A stretch of DNA of 26,405 bases, taken from positions 1 through 26,405 of IMG/VR virus record IMGVR_UViG_3300018420_000090; one strand, 5' to 3'. The first letter of the stretch is position 1, and the number at the start of each line of letters is the position of its first letter. Source of the DNA: a virus. Both the position numbers and the translations under genes were made by a program. A model generated the notes under the pieces. That model was not told where the DNA came from and searched no databases. It worked only from the letters and a program-made list of their open reading frames with translations. Shown in pieces: positions 8,257 through 17,595 of this stretch.

Positions 8257-11200
8257 ATGGCGATTACCGCAAGACTGGCGGATGGACGAACCCTTCGATT
8301 CCCCGATGGTACAGACCCCGCAGTTATACAACAGACAGTTAAACGCGTAATCGCCGAGAGTCAGGGGCCAACACAGCCAGAAGTACCGCAAGAAGATCGT
8401 GAAGGTTTTGGTGCTGCCGCTGCAGCATCTTTGGCGCGTATGGAGGGCGAACGCGCGCTCGTCAAAGGTAAATCGGGCCTAATTAGCGAAGACGAGGCGA
8501 TGCGCATATACAACGCGCAGAAGGCCGAAGCGGAACGTTTATTCACCCCGACGGACGATACCTTCTCGTGGCGCGGGCTTAAAGAGTTGGCTGGCGGCTC
8601 CCTGCCGTATATGGCTGCTCCCGTTGCTGCTGGCGTCGCCGGGTCTGTTGTAGGTACCCCCGCAGTGGGTATCGGTGCGTCGTTCGTTACCTCGGCAGCA
8701 CAATTCTCTGGCTCCAACTTGGCGCGCCAGATCGATGAGGGTAAATCTCTACAAGAAGCCTCTGGCGGAAAAGCCATTGCCGCAGCTATCCCAATGGCGG
8801 CCTTAGATACGTTTGCGCTAGGTAAAATTCCCGGCGTCCGTCAGATTCTGGGCCGTGCCGGTATTGAAGTGTCAGAAGATGCTGCCGCAGCTATTGCCCG
8901 TAAGGGTGTCGCTCATGCCGCAATGGACTACACAAAGGCAACGGGCAAAGCCCTGACCTACGAAGGTGCCACTGAGGCTGGACAACAGTTCTTTGAGCGT
9001 TTACAAGCCGGACTAGATATTGCTGACGAAGCTGCACGAAAAGAATACTACGACAGCTTTATTGGTGGTGCGGTCTTGGGTGGTGCGCTTGCTCCTGCCG
9101 GTCGTTACGTTGAACGCCGTGGAGCCCAAAAAGATGTTGAGGCTAAAAAAGAAGACGAGAAGCGCGTAGCTCTTGAGGATCAAATAATTACTGCGCAGCA
9201 AGAGGAAGAGGCGTTAGCCGCCGCTCAGGATGTTGACCCAGAGACCCCTGTTAATGACTTGCTACGGGAGCGCTCACAACTCCTTATTTCAGGTAACACT
9301 GACCCAGTAACCCTTGCGCGCATTAAAGCGCTTGAGCAAGTTATTAACCCTCAAGTTCAAGGCGACATCAATACCCTCGAGGAAGACCTCTTTGGGGAGT
9401 TTGTACAGCCTACCGAAGCGCCCGCAGCCGAAACTGAAGAAGCACCCACCCTGACCAAAGCGGAGCGCCGTCTCCAGCGACAGGAAGCGGTAGATGCTGG
9501 GCAGATGGAACTACCCCTTCGCCGCACACCGGCTGGGCAGCCAACGACTACCCCAATACCCGTACCGGAACCAGTTGCCCCCCTGCCAGAGGGCGCGCTG
9601 TCTATGAAAGACATTGAGGACACAAACGTCCCAATGAAGACTTCCCGTGGTTGGTTCAACGAAAACGTAGTAGGGAAAACCCCAGAAGAAGTACAGGCCC
9701 TTGTTACTGCCGACCCTTCTTTAATTGAGGGTAGAGGGCAACGCGCCCGGGTGCTTCGTGAGATACTTGCACCTAAACCCCCAGCATTTGAGGAGGCCTC
9801 ACGTGGACCTGAAACTGCTACTGGAACCCAACTCGAGTTCGGATTTCCTACTGGACCCGCAGATGCCGAACCTGCCGTTTCTGAACGAGCAGCAGATCAG
9901 CCAAGCGTGGGCATACCTGACGTTCCTGCCGTCGAGGAGCAGCCCGGAATGGCTGGAGTATCCGGACCCCCCGCAGAGCCTGCAGCACCTGAACAACCGG
10001 GAGTGGTCGATACTGGATTACCTGCTGGAGATGGAGCTCCACAACCTAAGTCAAGCAGAAAACGTACACTAAAGCCAGTTCGCGCTGAAGAGATAACTGT
10101 TGGGGACGAGCTAAAGAGCTGGCGCAATATCCGATCTCGTGTAAAGACCCCCGGTGCCTTAGTTGGCAATGCGGAGGTAGAGGCTTTCCTGCACGCAGTT
10201 GATAATGAAGACCATGTCGGCGCGAGGGCCGCACTGGATGACGTAGCGCGAGTCCTGCGTAGCCTACCTAAAGGGGGCAACCAAGCTGCGCGTGCGTTTG
10301 TCGAGTACATGAATAAGCGTACTCAGGGGGAGTTTGACCGCATCCTGACCGCCTCGTTTGACCGTATTAGGGAAATCCCTAGTGCGCCAGCGCCAGTGCA
10401 AGACACGGAAGCGCAAGACCGGACACGCCGCAAACCGACCATTGATAAGAAGTATCTTGAGCCTGTGCGTATCACGAAGGATAACCTCGTCGTACGGGGT
10501 AGCCAGCGCCTGCTTGTCCCTATGGATGATGCAACCGCTAAGAAATATCTGGCAGAGCGCACACTCGGTAAGTTGGAAGAGGCCGTTGAGCCAGCACCCA
10601 CACGCCAAACGCCTCAAGCTGGCCAGAAGGAATTGGACTTCACCGCGAAACAGCCTGAGCCTAAAAAGCCTGAGCCTAAGAAGCCTGAGCCTAAGAAGCC
10701 TGAGCCCGTGGTAGAGAAGAAGCCTGAGCCCGTGGTAGAGAAGAAGCCCACCAAGCAGCCGTGGATGGAGAAGATAGCCTCTAACTTTAAGGGCGGAGCT
10801 CGAGTAATTCCTGTGTCTGATACTTTGGCGCTAGCTATGGTATCTGCTGACAGCGGGCGCACCGTTATTATCGGTACGAAACTAAAACCAAGTGCTCCTG
10901 ACTCGTTCTCCCCAGACAGGTTTATACACACGACTAGCGACCTGTCCAACGGTACGAGCAAGGACTTCACCGCTGATGAAACCGCGCAGTTGATGGAGGC
11001 GTACGGTAAGCTAGCTAAAGAGCGTTCGGACTTGGATGCGAAGTACCCAGAGGGTAAGTTCCCTGCTGATTCAAACATCATCACCTCCCCCAAGACCGCC
11101 GAGTATGCGGGTTATATCCGTGGTTTGGTGCAGCAGTTGGGGCTTGGGGATAAACGTCTCTATGTGTTTATGGGCGGCGAATCTCGCAGCGACCCGATGG

Positions 11201-14200
11201 CGCTTGGCATAACCCCGCATTTCGAGCGGCTTGATAACTCACTCGGTGATACAACAGCGCGCTTTGCCATGATGACCGATCGCCCTAACGTCGGAGCGCT
11301 CGTACTTAACGAAGAGCAAATTGCTAACAAGAGCAAGCAGGAAATACTGGAGACTATCGCTCACGAAATTGGGCACATGGTCGAACACATGGCGCTGGCG
11401 CATGCAACCCCAGAGACTAAAGCGGCTTTAGAGAAAGCCCATAGAGCATGGCTGCAACAACAAAAAGGTGCGTCTATCCGCGACTTGGTTGAGGCTTTAC
11501 GCAACCGTGAAATTGCCCGCTCTACTCTTGAAGGCGCGCAAATGGATGTCAGTCTCCCTGCGGAGCGTGTGAGTAACTATAGGTACCTCACCTCATTCTC
11601 TGAATGGTTCGCAGATAACGTATCTCGCTGGGCTACCACCGATGAGAAACCCGTCGGATTGGTTGAAAAGTTCTTTGCCGATGTAGCGAAGCAGTTGCGC
11701 AAGCTGGCTAGTATTGTTACAGGTAAGCGTTTCCTGCCAGACCGTGAGGTGGTTAGATTCCTCCGTAATATCGGCCCGATGGACGCCGTGTCACTGGACA
11801 CCAACTTGCTAGGTACCAAGCCAGTTACGTCGGACCTGAACCCCTCCATTGATGCAATCGTAGCGTCAAGTGAACTTGCGCAGGCGCAGCCCGGACCCGT
11901 TAAGCGCGCCATGTCTTTGATGGTTGATGCTTTCAGTGATACCGCAGGAATCGACTTCGCGGATAAATTCCGAACACTAACTGTTGACACTGCCGCCTCC
12001 GCGGAACGTCGCTTGAATGTGTTGTTTGACGGCGCGGTGCGGTCCTCAAAAGGCATCTTGAACCCAATGGGGCTGTACCGTCAGGCGCAGGATACGACTA
12101 AACTTTTGCTGGATTGGTTTATTGATGGCTCCCTTGTAAAAGACAAGACGACGGGTCTATATAACACCGAGCAGAGCAAGACCTCCATGAAGTCCGTGCT
12201 GGGTAAGGTAGACGCGTGGGGTAAAGCTAACGGGTACTCATTTAAAGAGGCATACAACACGTTATCTAAAGTGCTTGAAGCCAAGCGTCTAGACGCTCTG
12301 CGGAAAGAGAACCAACTCAGAAAAGCCAAAGGCGAAGAACCATTCGGTATTAACAAGCTGTCAAACAAAGACAAGCGGTCCGCTGATGCGCAGATCGATG
12401 AGATGTTGGCATTTGCAGCAAAGCATGATGCGGAAGTTAAGGCTATCCAGTCTGAGATGGACCAAATACGTTTTGGCCTGATTGACGGCATGGTATCTAC
12501 TGGACGGCTGTCTGCTGCGGATGGTACTGCATGGAAAGAGGCGACTGACTATATTCCGTTTGATCGGTTGTCCGCCTTTGACGAGAAGTTCCGCACGCAG
12601 AAACGTGCGGGTAAGGGTATATCCCAGCTCGGTAAAATCCCAGAATTTATTGGTTCAGACAGCCGCGAAGTCGGTAACACCTTTGATAACTTTGTGAAGA
12701 CCGCGGGGTGGATGATTGAGCAGACGTTGAAGCAAGATGCCAACACATCTACTCTCAAGATGCTGGAGCGGCTTGGCCAAGCGACCAGCCGTAAGTCTAA
12801 AACTGGTATCTCTGACGCAAAACTTGTGTCCGCGTATGACAAGGGTGAGCAGGTTTACTACGAGCTACCTTCTCGCTGGGATGTCATGGCGTTTAAGGAC
12901 CTCGCCCCACCAAAAGGTGCGCTGGTTAACTTCCTCGCGGGCTTCTCAAACATTTTGCGAACCGCCATTACGTCTCTGCCTCCGTTCGCGGTTCGTCAGG
13001 TCGTAAACGACATTCAGCGTGCGTATGCTACATCCGGTGTCGAGAAGCCTTTGAAGCTCGTGTACCCCGCCATTCGTAATTTCTTAACGATTAGTGGATA
13101 CGAGTTGATGGGCAAACGCCATCCTTCCGTGCGAGAGTTCGGCAAAAAAGGCGTCATTGGTGATTATGACTTCAACACTCGTGACCCCATGGCCTCTATT
13201 TTGCATGACCTCGGGTACCAAGCTCGTGGGAAATTGTTCGGTCTACCACTAAAAGAAATGATGCACCGGCTGGAAGGTATCACCCGCGCGTCTGACTTGG
13301 CGGTCCGTAAGGCGATATACGACCAGACCATGCGCGAGAAGAACGATAAGCTCTTGGCTACTACTCGCTCGCGCGAATTCATTAACTTCCGTAGGCGAGG
13401 GGCTGGTAGTGTGTTGCCTGCTTTGGCTAGCACCATCCCGTTCTTTAACGCGTACCTGCAGGGTATGGACGTACTGCTTCGTGCCGCTACTGGCAAATCA
13501 GCCGCTGCTGGACTAAGTAAAGCCGCCGCGAAGCGCATGTTCTTCACCAAAATAACGCAAATGACCGCGTTCTCGACAATCTATGCCATCATGTCGTCCG
13601 GCGAAGATTACTACGACGAGGCGAGTCTTTTAGTTCGCCATAACAACTGGATGCTACCCGGCGGAATTAAGCTCCCCGTACCAGAAGAACTGGGCGCAAT
13701 CTTCAAGGTGCCTGCGGAGATGATGGTCGAGTACTTCATGCGTAACGGCACGAAAGAGGAGATGGAAGCCGCCGACGCAACCTTTACTGCTTTGAAGTAT
13801 GCGTTTGCTCAGTACGCACCAGTTGGCGGGCGTATGACTCCAATCCCCGCTGCTATTAAGCCTGTCATTGAGGCAGTAACAAACTACTCGTTCTTCACCG
13901 GGCGAGAGCTTGAGGGCGTCTACCAACGTGGGCAGCTCCTGCCGTCACAGCGTACACGTGCTAACACCAGCGAACTGGCTAAGGCGATCTCAAAGTTCAC
14001 GGAGTCTATCGTCGGAGAGAACAACGCCATCTCCCCAATCATGATCGACAACACGCTGCAGGGATACTTCGGCTCCGTTGCCGGTATGGTTACGATGTTT
14101 ACAGACCAACGGATTAACCCTGATCGTATGGATCGCCCCATACAGAAGTATTGGATGCTTAGCAACTTCTTGTACGACCCAATTGGTACCCGCCGTTTGG

Positions 14201-14517
14201 ATGAGTTCTATGAGCTGCGCAGCAAGACTTTTGGGGTGAAAGGTACGTTGGAGAAGTTGGCCAAGGAAGACCTTGATGCCGCGGTTAAGTTTGCGGATGA
14301 ACATGTAAACGAACTCACGCTCGCGCAGGGTATCGGCTCGGCACTGGCACAACTTTCTGACACGCGTAAATACAAGAACTACTTAAACTCCAGTCTTGCT
14401 GCACAAGAAATGAGCCAAGAAGAGCGCAAGACAATCATGGAAGAGGTACGCCGTATGGAGCAGGAGCTGGTAGGTTGGCTACGTGAAGTCCAAGCGGACA
14501 TGAACAAAGCTAAATAA
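8257..14517 (+). CDS. Giant polyvalent/ejection protein with zincin-like motif
   Basis: A 2086-aa protein, larger than T7 gp16 (about 1300 aa). It opens with ITARLADGRTLRFPDGTDP, a short N-terminal block frequent in large phage proteins. Gly/Ala hydrophobic stretches follow at about 112-150 and 267-282. Residues 330-860 are mostly disordered and Pro/Glu-rich, including a PEPKK/PEPVVEKK tandem repeat at 800-830. A zinc metalloprotease signature lies at 1036-1040 (HEIGH, in ETIAHEIGHMVEH). After about 1560 come SLPPFAVRQVVNDIQRAY and REFINFRRRGAGSVLPALA, which resemble a large-polyvalent-protein-associated domain. The likely role is ejection into the host with accessory enzyme activity. An AAGTGAG lies before the ATG. 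A second gene is embedded in another frame at 9803-10072. The stop lies within the convergent neighbour. Confidence 0.68.
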   Translation: MAITARLADGRTLRFPDGTDPAVIQQTVKRVIAESQGPTQPEVPQEDREGFGAAAAASLARMEGERALVKGKSGLISEDEAMRIYNAQKAEAERLFTPTDDTFSWRGLKELAGGSLPYMAAPVAAGVAGSVVGTPAVGIGASFVTSAAQFSGSNLARQIDEGKSLQEASGGKAIAAAIPMAALDTFALGKIPGVRQILGRAGIEVSEDAAAAIARKGVAHAAMDYTKATGKALTYEGATEAGQQFFERLQAGLDIADEAARKEYYDSFIGGAVLGGALAPAGRYVERRGAQKDVEAKKEDEKRVALEDQIITAQQEEEALAAAQDVDPETPVNDLLRERSQLLISGNTDPVTLARIKALEQVINPQVQGDINTLEEDLFGEFVQPTEAPAAETEEAPTLTKAERRLQRQEAVDAGQMELPLRRTPAGQPTTTPIPVPEPVAPLPEGALSMKDIEDTNVPMKTSRGWFNENVVGKTPEEVQALVTADPSLIEGRGQRARVLREILAPKPPAFEEASRGPETATGTQLEFGFPTGPADAEPAVSERAADQPSVGIPDVPAVEEQPGMAGVSGPPAEPAAPEQPGVVDTGLPAGDGAPQPKSSRKRTLKPVRAEEITVGDELKSWRNIRSRVKTPGALVGNAEVEAFLHAVDNEDHVGARAALDDVARVLRSLPKGGNQAARAFVEYMNKRTQGEFDRILTASFDRIREIPSAPAPVQDTEAQDRTRRKPTIDKKYLEPVRITKDNLVVRGSQRLLVPMDDATAKKYLAERTLGKLEEAVEPAPTRQTPQAGQKELDFTAKQPEPKKPEPKKPEPKKPEPVVEKKPEPVVEKKPTKQPWMEKIASNFKGGARVIPVSDTLALAMVSADSGRTVIIGTKLKPSAPDSFSPDRFIHTTSDLSNGTSKDFTADETAQLMEAYGKLAKERSDLDAKYPEGKFPADSNIITSPKTAEYAGYIRGLVQQLGLGDKRLYVFMGGESRSDPMALGITPHFERLDNSLGDTTARFAMMTDRPNVGALVLNEEQIANKSKQEILETIAHEIGHMVEHMALAHATPETKAALEKAHRAWLQQQKGASIRDLVEALRNREIARSTLEGAQMDVSLPAERVSNYRYLTSFSEWFADNVSRWATTDEKPVGLVEKFFADVAKQLRKLASIVTGKRFLPDREVVRFLRNIGPMDAVSLDTNLLGTKPVTSDLNPSIDAIVASSELAQAQPGPVKRAMSLMVDAFSDTAGIDFADKFRTLTVDTAASAERRLNVLFDGAVRSSKGILNPMGLYRQAQDTTKLLLDWFIDGSLVKDKTTGLYNTEQSKTSMKSVLGKVDAWGKANGYSFKEAYNTLSKVLEAKRLDALRKENQLRKAKGEEPFGINKLSNKDKRSADAQIDEMLAFAAKHDAEVKAIQSEMDQIRFGLIDGMVSTGRLSAADGTAWKEATDYIPFDRLSAFDEKFRTQKRAGKGISQLGKIPEFIGSDSREVGNTFDNFVKTAGWMIEQTLKQDANTSTLKMLERLGQATSRKSKTGISDAKLVSAYDKGEQVYYELPSRWDVMAFKDLAPPKGALVNFLAGFSNILRTAITSLPPFAVRQVVNDIQRAYATSGVEKPLKLVYPAIRNFLTISGYELMGKRHPSVREFGKKGVIGDYDFNTRDPMASILHDLGYQARGKLFGLPLKEMMHRLEGITRASDLAVRKAIYDQTMREKNDKLLATTRSREFINFRRRGAGSVLPALASTIPFFNAYLQGMDVLLRAATGKSAAAGLSKAAAKRMFFTKITQMTAFSTIYAIMSSGEDYYDEASLLVRHNNWMLPGGIKLPVPEELGAIFKVPAEMMVEYFMRNGTKEEMEAADATFTALKYAFAQYAPVGGRMTPIPAAIKPVIEAVTNYSFFTGRELEGVYQRGQLLPSQRTRANTSELAKAISKFTESIVGENNAISPIMIDNTLQGYFGSVAGMVTMFTDQRINPDRMDRPIQKYWMLSNFLYDPIGTRRLDEFYELRSKTFGVKGTLEKLAKEDLDAAVKFADEHVNELTLAQGIGSALAQLSDTRKYKNYLNSSLAAQEMSQEERKTIMEEVRRMEQELVGWLREVQADMNKAK
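9803..10072 (+). CDS. Embedded overlapping gene, 89-aa Leu/Pro/Trp protein
   Basis: This reading frame is shifted by +1 relative to the 2086-aa gene and lies wholly inside it. It begins at GTG (9803) with an ideal Shine-Dalgarno (GAGGAGG, 9790-9796) six bases upstream, and it ends at TAA (10072). The 89-aa product looks like a genuine globular or helical protein. It has 18 Leu, 3 Trp and almost no low-complexity runs, with blocks such as PNLPFLNEQQISQAWAYL, EWLEYPDPPQSLQHLNN and REWSILDYLLEMELHNL. Fourteen of its Leu codons are CTG. The host frame over the same bases is a Pro/Ala/Gly/Glu linker with no sign of fold. That is the expected outcome when a disordered segment tolerates a structured overlapping gene. 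Function is unknown. The open frame extends upstream to 9725, but only the GTG has a ribosome site. Confidence 0.62.
   Translation: MDLKLLLEPNSSSDFLLDPQMPNLPFLNEQQISQAWAYLTFLPSRSSPEWLEYPDPPQSLQHLNNREWSILDYLLEMELHNLSQAENVH
10654..10746 (+). repeat. In-frame tandem repeat encoding PEPKK and PEPVVEKK
   Basis: Three copies of a 15-bp unit (10654-10668, 10669-10683, 10684-10698; only the first differs, by one silent base) are followed by two identical 24-bp units (10699-10722, 10723-10746). They encode PEPKK three times and PEPVVEKK twice, a rigid, extended Pro/Lys/Glu linker at residues 800-830 of the 2086-aa protein. Both units are multiples of 3, so copy-number change keeps the frame. Confidence 0.95.
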
Positions 14518-14800
14518 CCCGCCAGACGCGCACACCGTAGAGTCCGTATTCACAACGATTGCGGGTCTCTACGCGTATGCGTAGCCATCTAGTGTACGGA
14601 CGGAGCGCCTTCTGCACGTCTTCTGCTTGCGCAGTTGTAGGCAAGAAAAACGACGAGCCCGGTGCCAGCTTGTCCCACATGATGTAGAAAGTCACCCCGA
14701 GAAACGGGAACACGTTAATGTCCTCGCTCGGGATGTCCGGTTTCTCAGAGGGCTTGGTCTTCGTTGAACGCCGTCGATTCGATGCCAATTGCTGCTCCAT
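14510..14800 (-). CDS. Small basic phage protein at the end of the replication operon
   Basis: About 96 aa from the ATG at 14800; a TTG at 14824 would add 8 residues. The N-terminus is Lys/Arg/Ser-rich and disordered (ASNRRRSTKTKPSEKPDIP). The C-terminal half looks folded: WDKLAPGSSFFLPTTAQAED, then VQKALRPYTRWLRIRVETR and YGVRVWRV. This WDKL-PGSSFF-VRVWR arrangement is one I associate with small phage proteins of unknown function, possibly nucleic-acid binding because of the basic charge. Its 5' end overlaps the 3' end of the primase-helicase gene by 56 bp. Its stop (14510-14512) lies inside the last codons of the convergent 2086-aa gene. No convincing Shine-Dalgarno precedes the ATG, so the start is uncertain. 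Confidence 0.68.
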   Translation of the reverse strand: MEQQLASNRRRSTKTKPSEKPDIPSEDINVFPFLGVTFYIMWDKLAPGSSFFLPTTAQAEDVQKALRPYTRWLRIRVETRNRCEYGLYGVRVWRVI

Positions 14801-17591
14801 CGAAAATGTAACACCGCACGGCAATACCGCTCATACTACCCAGTGCCCCGGCTCCAAGACGAGTTGGGTGAGACTTGCCGTCATGCTTCATATAGTTCAG
14901 CTTGGTCAGGTTCGCTACCGCCCGCTTAACGTCCACTGAACGACTGGCGAAGAACTTGCGGAACTCTGACACCGGTATAGCCAGCTCGTGACTTTCTGGG
15001 TCATACCGCATCTTCAAGTCCCCCTTGGGCATCATCGCGGGGCGCTGAGGTAAACCCCCTGCTGGAGTGTATGGCGCCACTAATGCGTTGTTGATATTGG
15101 CATGGATAAACTGAGCCAGCGTCTCCCGTGCTACGGCCACAGGGTCACTTACATCGGTACTGTGAACCAACTTACGCTGGGCGATTTCCACTTGCATGTA
15201 TTGGTAGATACGCTTGATGTCAATGTCGTGCAGCCCCAACCGTTGTGCAATGAGCGCGCCGGTAAATGCAATCGTTAACAGGCATGAGTAGAACCGGTCA
15301 CGCTGGTCCAACTTAAACTCACGGTCAACTTTCTTCTGCATGTCGGCCAGCATCTGCATGACCTTGTCCATGTTCTGAATGATGTACTCAATGTAGATTG
15401 GACCAGCCACGCCGTAGTTCGTGCTCAGCTTAGAGAACACCGCATCGATCTCCTCCTTGGTAGCGCCCATGTACACAGGTACATCCAACTGCAACACGCG
15501 GCGCAACTCACCGTCAGACATGTTCTTGTTCTGCATCAGCATGTCGATCACTGACGAGTTAGAAGACGTGATAGTAATGTTGCACCAAGTGGTTGTGTTC
15601 TGACGCAGAGTGTTGGACTGCGCGTTCATCCGGTTCTTGCCGCGACCATCAGTAACACCATATGCCATGTCTGAAATCATCTCAGGCGTGTCGTTACTAA
15701 TCTCGTCAATCGTAGCCACGAGGCTGTTCAGCATGCCGACCAAATGGTTCTTGGATGCGTTTGTATCCCGTGGACGAATCAACAGTTCGTCAGCCGCACC
15801 GAAGATCGAGTTAGCTACCATCTGTGCCGTTGACTTACCTGCGCCTGACTCTGCGTTGTACAAGTGAACCAGAACGCCTTTAACGACTGGGTGATTCAAC
15901 AGCTTCAACAAGGGCGAGCCAAACCCACAGAACAATGTAAACGCGTGCGCCTCTAGTCCAACTCGATCATAGAAGTTAGCGATGGTCTTCCACTCATCTA
16001 AGGTACCAGTTGGTTTAAATGCTGCCGCCATCTGCCTAGTGCCACTTGCGGGCGGAGCCAACTTTGTACCGCTTGCGGTGTACTCAAGGTCGCCAACAAC
16101 GAAGCCGAGTTTGTCAGGAGTCCAGCCCATCTGGTGACGGGTCCGGTTGGCCGCATATTGTGACTGCAGGCGGCGCAATGAAGATGCAAAATATGCCATG
16201 AGTTCTTGAGTATGTTTGCCATAAGTAATTACACCATTACGGACCAACAGGTCGCGCAAGGTATCGGGCTTCATGATGTCTTTTACAGAACTGTAGAACC
16301 GGCGTAGACCGTCTTTGCGCATGTGCAGGTTGATGCCCACCATTTCGCCTTCGCCATCTCCGTTCGTATCAGAATCGTAAAACCGTTCAGTTAGATAGAG
16401 GTCGTCTCGGTAAATTTCAATCTCAGTCTCAGTCTCGCCGTCAGCGGCCTTGACCTTCTTAAACACCCCACCAGTCGCACCGCGGAAGTAAGGGTAGCCG
16501 TACGATGGGACGTTAATCTCCAAAGACACGTGCTCGTCATCTTCTGGTGCCGCAATAACGTATTCACCTTCCTCAGTGGTCGGGGCCTCGCTCACGGTCT
16601 TGCCCAGCATCAACGGGGTACTGCAGGTCTGCTTACATCCCTCACACGTGGCGCCGTAGTTTTCTTTGTACCAGCTACACAGGTACGGACCTTTCGTCTC
16701 CGCGGCTTTATCTTCCGTGGTCGATGGCTCGTAGTCTGGGTGCGGACTAGATAACTTATGGATAGCAATAACGCGGTCAGAGCAACGCGTAGCGATAGAC
16801 AGCGCGGCCCTCCACAAGGGCTCCTCCAATGTCGCCGCTTCACGCAGTGCCTTATCAATCTGTGCACAGCCGTTGCCCTTGAGGCTAAGTTTCGCCAGCT
16901 TCTTAAACGAGCACTCGGGGTAGTCTCCAGCCAGTTCGCGTGATGTGGCATCCATGCCAAACATCTTTGCCGCGGATAAATCCACAGGCGGGGGAGGCAG
17001 AAGGTCCTGCAGGGTTTTAATATCTACAGGCTGCCCTTGCGTGATGATCTGTACTGGACGGCTCTGACCGTTCTTAAAGTTATTTGTACCCGGCACACGC
17101 AGAATACGAGCCGCGTCTGTGGTCACAGAAGGGTCGGCGTGCAAGGCTTGTTTACCACATAACTGTTTTAGAGAACGGGCCATTGGCTTCCACTCCTCAA
17201 CAGTCACATCGCGGGTCAGCGGCCAGTATACGTGCAGGCCACCACCAGAATTTACAAGCGTAGGAGTGGGTAACCCCGTTGCCTTAAGGAACGCAGAGAG
17301 CGCTTTAGCGCCGTCCGCTTGGTCGATGTAGTCTTTCTTTGGTCCGCAATCAATATCAAGGAACAAGGCGCGAAGGAACTGGACATTGGGTACTTTACGC
17401 ACGCCTTGGTCATCAAATGATGCCAGTGCAAAATACGCATCTACACCCGTAGAATTGTGCCCGTCCGCAACCGCCTCGATCTCCTCAACGGAATCGTGAA
17501 ACGTCTGGTGAACCACACCACCGCGAATACCTACGGCGCAATATCGGCCACTCGTAGGTAAGATGGAGCGAAGAAAATCTGTCACATGCAC
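14745..17591 (-). CDS. Primase-helicase fusion (AEP-type primase plus P-loop ATPase)
   Basis: A 948-aa protein. Residues 1-200 carry the archaeo-eukaryotic primase signature. LFLDIDCG holds the metal-binding pair Asp79/Asp81, SGGGLHVYW the second motif with His120, and ADPSVTTDAARILRVPGTNN the third with Asp153. Around 303-325 is a Cys cluster (CSWYKENYG, CEGCKQTC) that could bind zinc or Fe-S. The C-terminal half is a P-loop ATPase of the phage/plasmid helicase kind, with Walker A AESGAGKST near 580-587 and Walker B-like VATIDEIS near 625-632. One protein therefore probably primes and unwinds at the phage fork, feeding the PolA encoded upstream. The start is GTG at 17591; GTG at 17585 is equally possible and has better spacing from AAAGAG. 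A terminator-like hairpin lies just upstream. Confidence 0.88.
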   Translation of the reverse strand: MHVTDFLRSILPTSGRYCAVGIRGGVVHQTFHDSVEEIEAVADGHNSTGVDAYFALASFDDQGVRKVPNVQFLRALFLDIDCGPKKDYIDQADGAKALSAFLKATGLPTPTLVNSGGGLHVYWPLTRDVTVEEWKPMARSLKQLCGKQALHADPSVTTDAARILRVPGTNNFKNGQSRPVQIITQGQPVDIKTLQDLLPPPPVDLSAAKMFGMDATSRELAGDYPECSFKKLAKLSLKGNGCAQIDKALREAATLEEPLWRAALSIATRCSDRVIAIHKLSSPHPDYEPSTTEDKAAETKGPYLCSWYKENYGATCEGCKQTCSTPLMLGKTVSEAPTTEEGEYVIAAPEDDEHVSLEINVPSYGYPYFRGATGGVFKKVKAADGETETEIEIYRDDLYLTERFYDSDTNGDGEGEMVGINLHMRKDGLRRFYSSVKDIMKPDTLRDLLVRNGVITYGKHTQELMAYFASSLRRLQSQYAANRTRHQMGWTPDKLGFVVGDLEYTASGTKLAPPASGTRQMAAAFKPTGTLDEWKTIANFYDRVGLEAHAFTLFCGFGSPLLKLLNHPVVKGVLVHLYNAESGAGKSTAQMVANSIFGAADELLIRPRDTNASKNHLVGMLNSLVATIDEISNDTPEMISDMAYGVTDGRGKNRMNAQSNTLRQNTTTWCNITITSSNSSVIDMLMQNKNMSDGELRRVLQLDVPVYMGATKEEIDAVFSKLSTNYGVAGPIYIEYIIQNMDKVMQMLADMQKKVDREFKLDQRDRFYSCLLTIAFTGALIAQRLGLHDIDIKRIYQYMQVEIAQRKLVHSTDVSDPVAVARETLAQFIHANINNALVAPYTPAGGLPQRPAMMPKGDLKMRYDPESHELAIPVSEFRKFFASRSVDVKRAVANLTKLNYMKHDGKSHPTRLGAGALGSMSGIAVRCYIFDGAAIGIESTAFNEDQAL

Positions 17592-17595
17592 TCTT

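Noticed and set aside
10358-10714. 118-aa plus-strand frame overlapping the 2086-aa gene, with a Ser-Leu repeat
   Set aside because: Its repeat is the out-of-frame reading of the PEPKK tandem repeat, it lacks a ribosome site, and the rest is shadow-like.
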